64,000 nt of DNA, taken from Microbacterium kyungheense (GTDB lineage Bacteria; Actinomycetota; Actinomycetes; Actinomycetales; Microbacteriaceae). Of the stretch, positions 57,383 through 64,000 are shown one piece after another (the first letter of the stretch is position 1; every line of letters begins with the position of its first letter). Position numbers and translations under genes: made by a program. Location: assembly GCF_006783905.1 (NCBI RefSeq), contig NZ_VFPE01000002.1:124001-188000 (forward strand), written 5' to 3'. The notes beneath the pieces are model-generated. The model searched no databases and had not been told where the DNA came from. It saw only the letters and a list, made by a program, of their open reading frames with translations.

Positions 57383-59107
57383 TCATGCCGCGCGGACGCT
57401 CACGATGCTCGACACGGGCAGCGTGCGCTCGATGTCGGCAGCGCGGTCACGTCCGCGCAGCCGCCCGCCGCCGAGCCCCGAGGCTTCCAGGGTGAGGGCT
57501 CTCTCGGTGCCGTCGGGCATGCGCACGACGACCACGATCTCGGCGCGCGCGCGCACGGCCTGCTCCAGCTCGCGCTCGAGCCATCCCGCCTCGCCGCCTG
57601 CGGTGTGGCTAAGCCGCAGCGTCGTCAGCAGCCGTTCGTAGGTCTGCACGGGCGTGGGTGCGGGCTCGGACGGGGCTGCGGGTGCGCGTCGGTGGATGGG
57701 CTCGGGCCGTCCGGCCCCGTCGATCGCGATCACGGGGTACCGCGCATCGGCGAGCGTCCAGTACACGGCGTCGCGTGCGACCCTCGATGAGAGACCGTCG
57801 CCGTCGCCGACGAGCCCGAGGGGGCGCAGCGCCTGGTCGACTGCGATCGTGTCGAGCAGGGCGGCGTCGGCGCTGTCGACACGCGTCCGGCCGGACGCAT
57901 CGTCGGCACGCACGCGCACGAGCCCGTGCCGAGAGGCCGTGCTCTCGATGAGGTAGTCGAGGGGCTGCGGGATGCCGGTGAGCGACAGCTCGGCGAGGAA
58001 CTCCCGCATCGACGCCGCGGTCTCGCCCTCGCCCATACCGGCCCCGAGCGATTCCGCGGTGAAGCGGTACGTCGAGGCCTGCGCGCGGGACTCGCGCAGC
58101 GCGAGCGACCGCAGCCGCAGGTCGAGGGCCGGTGCCAGCGGGCCGGGTGCGATCGCGGTGAGGTCGGCCTGCAGATAGACGCGGTCGATCTCTGCCGGAA
58201 GGTGCGGGGCCATGGTGGCGGCATCCGCCCGCCCGCCTTCGCGCAGCTGCGTGGTCCACGGGTACTCGGCGGTCGACGACGTGTCGGGATCGAACAGGCC
58301 CCATCGTGTGCCGATGCGGCGCTGGCGGGCAGCCCGTGCCGGCCAGTCCTCGTCGAGCGGGTACGCGTCCGGCCACGACGAGGGCGCCGTGAACCCGCCG
58401 GCGGGTGTGCGGATGCCGCGGGGGAGGCTCGCCCGGAAGCCTTCGGCGATCGCCTCCCAGCGCTCCGGCGTGGGCGTCTGCAGCCACGCCACCCCGGCGT
58501 CGGTGACGACCCACTCGCGGTCGCGCGCCGCGGCCAGTCCCGCGTCGGCGGCGGAGGCCAGCAGGTCTTCGAGGTCGTCGGGGGCCGCGATGGCGCCGGC
58601 GTCCGTCAGTCGTCGGCGGTCCACGGCGCTCACGGCGCCCGCGCCGGTGCGGGCGAGCGGCGCGTGCAGGCATGCGAGGAGCACGTCGGCGAGCGATCCG
58701 GCGGCCGTGAACGCGCGCTCGGCCGCCGCGGCGGCGGAGCGCGGCTCGGCCGGCGTGGACGCCGGGGGCCGTACGGCGGCGGTGAAGGCGTCGGGGTGGG
58801 ATGCCGCGGCCACCGCGATCCGGTCGGCGACGGCGTCGTACGGCGCCTGGGAGGCGTCCGTCAGCGCCAGCAGGTCGGCATCCCCGCCCTCGGGAGCGGA
58901 GCCGGAGGCCAGCGCGATGAGCTCGGAACGATCCAGCCGCGTCAGCGCGCGGTCGACCTGCACCGGATCGAGCAGGAACTCGGCGGCGTCGAAGAAGTCG
59001 TGCCAGCCGATGTGCGGCGAGACGCCCCGGGCCGCGAGCGTCCCGGCGAGCGCGGCATCGTCCAAGTCGGCGAGCCGCGTCGCGAGTGCGCGCGCGTCGG
59101 AGCCCAC
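57383..59107 (-). CDS. Helicase_C_3 (helicase-associated) protein, XPB neighbour
   Basis: 574 residues, no Walker motifs. The C-terminal part (TYRFTAESLGAGMGEGETAA and beyond) is the Helicase_C_3/XPB-Ssl2-associated domain, and the last ~100 residues resemble a WYL-like beta domain (ARAEIVVVVRMPDGTERALT). This protein lies next to xpb in many actinobacteria, including mycobacteria, so it is probably an XPB partner. The start is GTG 59107, 4 nt after the previous stop. Confidence 0.82.
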   Translation of the reverse strand: MGSDARALATRLADLDDAALAGTLAARGVSPHIGWHDFFDAAEFLLDPVQVDRALTRLDRSELIALASGSAPEGGDADLLALTDASQAPYDAVADRIAVAAASHPDAFTAAVRPPASTPAEPRSAAAAAERAFTAAGSLADVLLACLHAPLARTGAGAVSAVDRRRLTDAGAIAAPDDLEDLLASAADAGLAAARDREWVVTDAGVAWLQTPTPERWEAIAEGFRASLPRGIRTPAGGFTAPSSWPDAYPLDEDWPARAARQRRIGTRWGLFDPDTSSTAEYPWTTQLREGGRADAATMAPHLPAEIDRVYLQADLTAIAPGPLAPALDLRLRSLALRESRAQASTYRFTAESLGAGMGEGETAASMREFLAELSLTGIPQPLDYLIESTASRHGLVRVRADDASGRTRVDSADAALLDTIAVDQALRPLGLVGDGDGLSSRVARDAVYWTLADARYPVIAIDGAGRPEPIHRRAPAAPSEPAPTPVQTYERLLTTLRLSHTAGGEAGWLERELEQAVRARAEIVVVVRMPDGTERALTLEASGLGGGRLRGRDRAADIERTLPVSSIVSVRAA

Positions 59108-59111
59108 CCGG

Positions 59112-59375
59112 TCAGCCTCCCCGGTTCGCCCGAGCCCTCCGCACGAAGCTCATGATGAGCACGGCGAGCAGCATCGCGAAGGCGACGATGGGGGCGAAGT
59201 AGACCAGGACGCCGACGACGGGCCAGACGCCGGTGTCCATCTTCGCGCCCGAGGACGAGGCGATCATGATCGCGAAGAAGCACACGATCGACAGCGCCAG
59301 CAGGCCCAGCGACATGAAGGCCAGGATGCGATCGATGCGGCGGACGGGGACGTCGCCGTCGGGTTTCGTGCTCAT
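59112..59375 (-). CDS. Small two-span membrane protein
   Basis: 87 residues with two hydrophobic helices (FMSLGLLALSIVCFFAIMIA and FAPIVAFAMLLAVLIMSF) joined by a short loop; basic ends. No known family. TAGGCT (59388-59383), 7 nt before ATG 59375, supports a leaderless start. It lies 4 nt upstream of the Helicase_C_3 gene and is probably cotranscribed with it. Confidence 0.75.
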   Translation of the reverse strand: MSTKPDGDVPVRRIDRILAFMSLGLLALSIVCFFAIMIASSSGAKMDTGVWPVVGVLVYFAPIVAFAMLLAVLIMSFVRRARANRGG

Positions 59376-59563
59376 CCGCTCCAGCCTACCCGCCGAGGTC
59401 AGGAGTCGCGGTCGCCCGGTCGCGTCCGGACCGCGGTTCGACGCGGCTGCGCGGGCGCCGGTGCGACTAGGCTGTCAGGCGTGGGGGTTGCACGACCCTC
59501 GCGTTCGTCATGCACTGTTTCGCCGCGGGATTGCGCGCGGCGCCCGATTCAGCGAGGTTCTCG

Positions 59564-59947
59564 ATGCCCACCGGCAAGGTCAGGTTCTACGACGAGGAGA
59601 AGGGGTTCGGCTTCATCTCCTCCGACGACGGCCAGGACGTCTTCCTGCACGCCACCGCCCTGCCCGCCGGCACGCCCGCGCCCAAGACGGGCACGCGGCT
59701 GGAGTTCGGCGTCGCCGACGGCAAGCGCGGCCCGCAGGCGCTCTCGGTGCGGGTGCTCGACGCCCCGGTGAGCCTCGCCAAGCGCTCCCGCAAGCCCGCC
59801 GACGACATGGCGATCATCATCGAGGACCTCGTCAAGCTCCTCGACGGCATCGGCGGCGACCTCCGTCGCGGCCGATACCCCAGCGGCGCGCACGCGAGCA
59901 AGGTCGCGGCCGTCCTGCGCAAGGTGGCCGATGAGCTCGACGCCTGA
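59564..59947 (+). CDS. Cold-shock-domain protein with C-terminal helical extension
   Basis: 127 residues. The cold-shock domain (1-66) keeps KGFGFISS and VFLHATAL. A ~60-residue extension (SLAKRSRKPADDMAIIIEDL to VAAVLRKVADELDA) is basic then helical. ATG 59564 is chosen over 59510 because the domain begins at once and GAGG precedes it. A TAGGCT at 59468-59473 is a candidate -10. Its 3' end overlaps the DUF3027 gene by 17 nt, so the two are coupled. Confidence 0.88.
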   Translation: MPTGKVRFYDEEKGFGFISSDDGQDVFLHATALPAGTPAPKTGTRLEFGVADGKRGPQALSVRVLDAPVSLAKRSRKPADDMAIIIEDLVKLLDGIGGDLRRGRYPSGAHASKVAAVLRKVADELDA

Positions 59948-60785
59948 TCCGGCCGCCGACGCCGTCTCGGACGACGACGGGTCGTCCGTCGCGCCCGAAG
60001 AGACCGTGGATGCCGTCGACGCGACCCCCGAGGTCGTAGAGGTCGAGGTCGTCGAGGTCGAGGTGGGCGTCCTGGACGCGCTGCTGGTCGACCTCGTGGA
60101 GGATGCCGTCGAGGCGGAGGCAGAAGTCGAGGCCGATGCCGAGGCCGAGATCGTCGCGGTCGAGCCGGACCCGTCGCTGTTCGAGGCGCACGACCTCGCA
60201 CTCGCGGCGCTCCGTGAGATCACGACCGAGGCGTCCATCGGCGAGCCCGTCGACTACCGCGTCGAGCCCGACGGGGTCGTGTCGCTGCGCTTCGCCAACC
60301 GGCTCCCCGGTTACCCCGGGTGGTTCTGGACGGTGAGCCTCGCGCGTGTCGAGGGCTCCGAGCCGACGGTGCTCGAAGTCGAGCTGCTCCCGGGAGACGG
60401 AGCGCTGCTCGCACCGGACTGGGTGCCGTGGGCCGTGCGGCTCGCCGAGTACCACGCAGCGCAGGCCGCTCTCGCCGAGGCCGCCCACGCCGACGAGGAC
60501 GAGGACGAGGACGAGGACGATTCGGACGAGGACCTCGACGACGTCGACGACCTGGATGCCGCGGACTTCGACGATGACGGGTCCCCGATCCTTCACGCCG
60601 GCGACGTCGACGGCGTGGACATCGATGTGCTCGACCCTTCCGGTGACGACTCGGACGAAGAGGACGAGGACGACGACTCCGACGACGACGAATCCGACGA
60701 AGAGGACTCGGACGACGAGTCCGATGACTCCGACGAGGACTACGACGACGAGGACGACGAGTCGGACGACGACTCCCGGCGCTGA
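59931..60785 (+). CDS. DUF3027 protein with extreme acidic tail
   Basis: 284 residues. The DUF3027 core (about 80-185) has RFANRLPGYPGWFWTVSLAR, LEVELLPGDGALLAPDWVPW and AVRLAEYHAAQ. Both ends are acidic: the N-terminus is Glu/Val rich, and the last ~95 residues are mostly Asp, Glu and Ser. This may mimic DNA/RNA or bind basic proteins, but that is inference. The ATG is inside the preceding cold-shock gene (17-nt overlap). A bidirectional terminator follows. Confidence 0.85.
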   Translation: MSSTPDPAADAVSDDDGSSVAPEETVDAVDATPEVVEVEVVEVEVGVLDALLVDLVEDAVEAEAEVEADAEAEIVAVEPDPSLFEAHDLALAALREITTEASIGEPVDYRVEPDGVVSLRFANRLPGYPGWFWTVSLARVEGSEPTVLEVELLPGDGALLAPDWVPWAVRLAEYHAAQAALAEAAHADEDEDEDEDDSDEDLDDVDDLDAADFDDDGSPILHAGDVDGVDIDVLDPSGDDSDEEDEDDDSDDDESDEEDSDDESDDSDEDYDDEDDESDDDSRR

Positions 60786-60847
60786 CCATTCGACTGCGCG
60801 GCTGAGCGTGTCGTCTCGCGTTCGGACGCGCCCGCCGCACATGCCGA

Positions 60848-60890
60848 AAGGGCGGTCCTCCGCGCCCGCAGCGCACGGAGGACCGCCCTT
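60848..60890. terminator. Bidirectional terminator between the DUF3027 and beta-glucosidase genes
   Basis: AAGGGCGGTCCTCCG (60848-60862) pairs perfectly with CGGAGGACCGCCCTT (60876-60890) across a 13-nt loop. It lies between two convergent genes and ends in TT on both strands. Confidence 0.9.
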
Positions 60891-60900
60891 CCACCGTCCG

Positions 60901-63219
60901 TCAGAAGTCCGCGGCCGCCTTCGGGGCAGCGGAGGTCACGCGGAATCGGGCGTTCCGCAGCGCGTCCTCGCGTGACGACGGACCGACGAGCAAGTCGAAC
61001 TCGCCGGGTTCCACGATGCGCCGGCCGGCGGCATCCACGATCGAGCATTCCGCGACGGGGACCGAGAGCTCGACCGTCATGATCTGCCCGGGGTCGATGT
61101 CGACGTGGCGGAACGCCTTGAGCTCCTTGTCGGCCCAGCTGACGGACGTGACGGTGTCGCGCACGTACACCTGCACGATCTCGTGCGCGGGCCGGGTGCC
61201 GGTGTTGCGCAGCTCGATCGTCGCGCGCACGGTGTCGTCCGGCGCGAGCTCGGCGTCGACGATGCGGAGGCGGTCGTACTCGACGGTCGTGTACGACAGG
61301 CCCTCGCCGAACGCCCAGGCCGGCGCCTGGGTGAGGTCCGCGTAGCGGTCGCCGTGCTGGCCGCGGATCTGGTTGTAGTAGATCGGCAGCTGCCCGACGT
61401 GACGGGCGAACGAGATGGGCAGGCGCCCAGCGGGCTCGATGAGACCGAGAGCCAGCTCGGCGATCGCCCGGCCGCCCTCCATGCCGGGGGAAGCGGCCCA
61501 GATCACCGCCGCGGCACGATCCGCCGACGGCGGCAGCACGAGGGGCTTCGACGCCATCAGGACGATGACGAACGGCGTGCCGGCATCCGCGAGCGCGTCG
61601 ATGAGGGCGATCTGCCCGCCGATGAGGTCGAGGGTCGCCGTCGAACGGCCTTCGCCGACGAGTTCGATCACGTCGCCCACGACCACGATGGCGACGTCGG
61701 CCGTCTGCGCGGCCTCGACGGCCTCGGCGATCAGCGCCTCGTCCGGCGGTGAGGGCACCACGACCTGCGGGCGGGGCTGGCCGTCGGGGAAGAACGCTCC
61801 GGCCGGGTCCTCTTCGAGAGTCAGCACGTCGGCGCCGCGCGCATGCGTGACCGTCCAGTCGGCCGGCGCGAACGAGCGGAACCCGTCGAGCACCGTCGTG
61901 ATCATGTCGCGAGGCTGGCCGTCGAGCCATCCCGCCTGGCCCGAGCCGCCTGCCCAGTCGCCGAGCTGCGTCTGGGCGTCGTCGGCGAGCGGGCCGATCA
62001 CCGCGACCCGTCGCGCGCCCGCGTCACCGGCGAGCGCCCGGCCGGCGGCATCCGCCGTGAATCCGCCCTCCAGCGGCAGCAGGCCGTCGTTGCGCAGCAG
62101 CACGAGCGAGCGGCGCGTGACCTCGAGGTTCAGGGCGCGGTGCCCGGCCGTCGCGATGTCGCTCGCTATCCGCGCCGCATCGGGCAGACGCGGGTCGGCG
62201 AACAAGCCGAACTCGAACTTCAGCCGCAGGATGCGCTCGACCGCGCGGTCGAGCGCATCCTCGGTCAGCAGCCCCTGCGCGATCGCGTCGAGGGCGCCCT
62301 GGAAGAAGCCCGGCGTGGTCATGATCATGTCGTTGCCTGCGTTCACCGCGGCGGCCGCGGCATGCGCGTAGTCGGGCTGCACCTGCTGCTCCCACACCAT
62401 GCGGCCGACGTTGTCCCAGTCGGTGATGAGGGTGCCGGTGTAGCCCCATTCGCCGCGCAGCACATCGTTGAGCAGCCAGTCGTTGATGGTGATCGGCACG
62501 CCGTCGGTGGTCTGGTAGCCGATCATGAAGGTGCGGCAGCCTTCCTTCGCCACGCGCTCGAACGGCGGCAGGAACCACGAGCGCAGCTTGCGGCGCGACA
62601 GGTCGGCCTCGCTCGCATCGCGGCCGCCCTGCGTCTCGGAGTACCCGGCGAAGTGCTTGGCCGTCGCGAGGATCGCGGTGCTGTCCGAGAGGCCGTCGCC
62701 CTGGTAGCCGCGCACCATCGCCGAGGCGAGCTCGCCGATGAGGAGCGGATCCTCGCCGAAGGTCTCGTCGACACGGCCCCAGCGCAGGTCGCGCGCGATG
62801 CAGAGCACGGGCGAGAACGTCCAGTGGATGCCGGTGGCGGCGACCTCGACGGCGGTCGCGCGTGCGACCTTCTCGGCCAGGCCGACGTCCCACGACGCGG
62901 CCATGCCGAGCTGAGTCGGGAAGATCGTCGCGCCCTCCCAGAACGAGTGGCCATGGATGCAGTCCTCGCCGACCAGCAGCGGGATCTGCAGCCGCGTCTG
63001 CAGTGTCAGCTCGCGGGCACGGAGCACCCGCTCGGGTGACGTGTGCAGGATCGAGCCGACGTGCTTGCGCAGCACGTGGTCGTCGAGGTCGTCCCGCGCG
63101 TCGAGCTGCATCATCTGCCCGACCTTCTCTTCGACCGTCATGTGGCCGAGCAGGTCGGCGATGCGATCCGCGATCGGCAGCGACTCGTCGAGGTACTTCG
63201 GGATGGTCGCGATGCTCAC
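60901..63219 (-). CDS. bglX: Glycoside hydrolase family 3 beta-glucosidase
   Basis: 772 residues. The GH3 N-domain has LVGEDCIHGHSFWEGATIFP, LRWGRVDETFGEDP, KHFAGYSETQGGRD and the nucleophile Asp in LITDWDNVG. The second domain and a C-terminal fibronectin-III-like domain (VQVYVRDTVTSVSWADKELK) complete it. There is no signal peptide, so it acts inside the cell on imported oligosaccharides. The start is GTG 63219, overlapping the stop of an Opp/Dpp-type permease gene, which implies uptake and hydrolysis of the same beta-glucoside; the exact sugar is unknown. Confidence 0.95.
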   Translation of the reverse strand: MSIATIPKYLDESLPIADRIADLLGHMTVEEKVGQMMQLDARDDLDDHVLRKHVGSILHTSPERVLRARELTLQTRLQIPLLVGEDCIHGHSFWEGATIFPTQLGMAASWDVGLAEKVARATAVEVAATGIHWTFSPVLCIARDLRWGRVDETFGEDPLLIGELASAMVRGYQGDGLSDSTAILATAKHFAGYSETQGGRDASEADLSRRKLRSWFLPPFERVAKEGCRTFMIGYQTTDGVPITINDWLLNDVLRGEWGYTGTLITDWDNVGRMVWEQQVQPDYAHAAAAAVNAGNDMIMTTPGFFQGALDAIAQGLLTEDALDRAVERILRLKFEFGLFADPRLPDAARIASDIATAGHRALNLEVTRRSLVLLRNDGLLPLEGGFTADAAGRALAGDAGARRVAVIGPLADDAQTQLGDWAGGSGQAGWLDGQPRDMITTVLDGFRSFAPADWTVTHARGADVLTLEEDPAGAFFPDGQPRPQVVVPSPPDEALIAEAVEAAQTADVAIVVVGDVIELVGEGRSTATLDLIGGQIALIDALADAGTPFVIVLMASKPLVLPPSADRAAAVIWAASPGMEGGRAIAELALGLIEPAGRLPISFARHVGQLPIYYNQIRGQHGDRYADLTQAPAWAFGEGLSYTTVEYDRLRIVDAELAPDDTVRATIELRNTGTRPAHEIVQVYVRDTVTSVSWADKELKAFRHVDIDPGQIMTVELSVPVAECSIVDAAGRRIVEPGEFDLLVGPSSREDALRNARFRVTSAAPKAAADF

Positions 63220-64000
63220 GCGTTCTCCTGGGTCTTCGTGTTCGTGCGCACGACCGTAACGGTGTCGTTCACGTTCATGCCCTTCTTCTTCATGGCGCGG
63301 GCGCGCTCACCGGCGGACCGCAGGCGCGGGTTGACGTATTCGTCGATGCCGAAGTTGATGAGCGAGAGCGCCACACCGATCGCGGCGATGCACAGCCCCG
63401 GGGGCAGGAACCACCACCACTGGCCTTGGCGGAACGCACCCTGCGCGCTCGCCCAGTTGAGGATCGTGCCCCAGTTGTAGGTCGTCACCGGGATGATGCC
63501 GATGTACGAGAGCGTCGTGAGCCCGATGATCGCCGCCGTCACGGTGCCCACGAAGCTGGCGGCGATGAGCGCCATGAGGTTCGGGAGCATCTCGACCGTG
63601 ATGATCCGCCGCAGCGGCTCGCCGTTGGCCCGGGCCGCTTGGACGAAGTCACGGCTGCGCAGCGACATCGTCTGGGCGCGCAGCACGCGCGCGCCCCACG
63701 CCCAGCCGATGAGGCCGAGCACGCCGGCGATGAGGATGAGCGGCGGATCCTCGAACATCGAGGCCACGATGATGATCAGCGGGATGCCGGGGATCACGAG
63801 GAACACGTTTGTGAGGGCGGACAGGCCCTCGCTGCGCCACCCGCGCAGGTAGCCGGACAGCACGCCGACGATGATCGCGATGATCGTGGCGATGAACGCC
63901 GCCAGGAAGCCCACCACGATCACGCCGCGCGTTCCGTGGATGACCTGGCTCAGCACGTCCTCGCCGATGTGCGTCGTGCCGAGCCAGTGCTGCGCCGACG
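63216..64000 (-). CDS. Opp/Dpp-type ABC transporter permease (DppC family), 5' end beyond window
   Basis: At least 261 residues are visible. The frame is open to the window edge and begins HWLGTTHIGEDVLSQVIHGT, the usual DppC/OppC sequence after the first helix, so the true start lies outside. Membrane helices and the EAA-like docking loop ARANGEPLRRIITVEMLPNL follow. A basic tail precedes the stop. Its stop overlaps the bglX start (GTGA). Opp-type permeases carry peptides or, as in several bacteria, oligosaccharides; the partner gene suggests the latter. Confidence 0.92.
   Translation of the reverse strand, partial: SAQHWLGTTHIGEDVLSQVIHGTRGVIVVGFLAAFIATIIAIIVGVLSGYLRGWRSEGLSALTNVFLVIPGIPLIIIVASMFEDPPLILIAGVLGLIGWAWGARVLRAQTMSLRSRDFVQAARANGEPLRRIITVEMLPNLMALIAASFVGTVTAAIIGLTTLSYIGIIPVTTYNWGTILNWASAQGAFRQGQWWWFLPPGLCIAAIGVALSLINFGIDEYVNPRLRSAGERARAMKKKGMNVNDTVTVVRTNTKTQENA

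Overview
The window is a 64 kb piece of chromosome from a high-GC actinobacterium, most likely Microbacterium or a close relative in the Microbacteriaceae. This rests on actinobacterial marker genes (GlnR, CarD, SigK/RskA, MutT1, LpqE, a WXG100 protein, DUF3027, DUF3263 and DUF4032 proteins), on heavy use of leaderless starts (a -10 hexamer 6-7 nt before ATG/GTG), and on very GC-rich third positions. I see no prophage, insertion sequence, integrase, CRISPR array or rRNA. It reads as core genome with a few accessory patches: a DUF559 gene between palindromic repeats (7.6-8.9 kb), a pterin/folate-like cluster (48.9-53.1 kb) and a TetR/hydrolase locus (53.1-55.6 kb).

0-7.6 kb: an exported fasciclin lipoprotein diverges from dipZ, followed by the ECF sigma factor sigK and its membrane anti-sigma factor rskA. 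The same gene set makes up the mycobacterial SigK regulon, and a SigK-like promoter lies before the lipoprotein gene. A membrane Ser/Thr kinase, a second RskA-type outer domain without an anti-sigma part, and an AraC/glyoxalase pair follow. 7.6-9.9 kb: an AbiEi/DUF559 gene between two ~100-bp palindromes, a folded intergenic element and a class IV aminotransferase.

9.9-26.2 kb: the phosphate region. pstSCAB, mutT1-ppk, glnR, phoU and the divergent senX3-regX3 (phoR-phoP) pair lie close together, and PHO-box direct repeats with 11-nt spacing precede pstS, ppk and phoU. Nitrobindin-like, YgfZ, FUSC, methyltransferase and gpm genes sit between.

26.2-41.6 kb: lpqE, carD, ispDF, cysS and rlmB keep the order known from mycobacteria, with a GNAT and an EamA gene inserted. 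Next come a DUF4032 protein, a UgpC/MsmK-type ATPase, a DsbA-fold protein without its CxxC, tRNA-Thr(TGT), a CitE-like lyase, a Bcp peroxiredoxin, and msrB with a nitroreductase.

41.6-48.8 kb: DUF2332, DUF3263 and LytR_C genes, cspA, a solo groEL under a double CIRCE, a WXG100 protein, and an MprAB-like two-component system whose kinase appears to start at CTG.

48.8-55.6 kb: a cysteine-containing winged-helix regulator diverges from a four-gene operon (folE, ferredoxin-reductase-type flavoprotein, folP2-like, RibD_C reductase). This is the best candidate here for an uncharacterised pathway. It is followed by a TetR gene and two paralogous alpha/beta hydrolases around a 38-bp dyad.

55.6-64 kb: an XPB-type helicase with its usual Helicase_C_3 neighbour, a cold-shock protein overlapping an extremely acidic DUF3027 protein, and a family 3 beta-glucosidase coupled to an Opp/Dpp-type permease cut by the window end.
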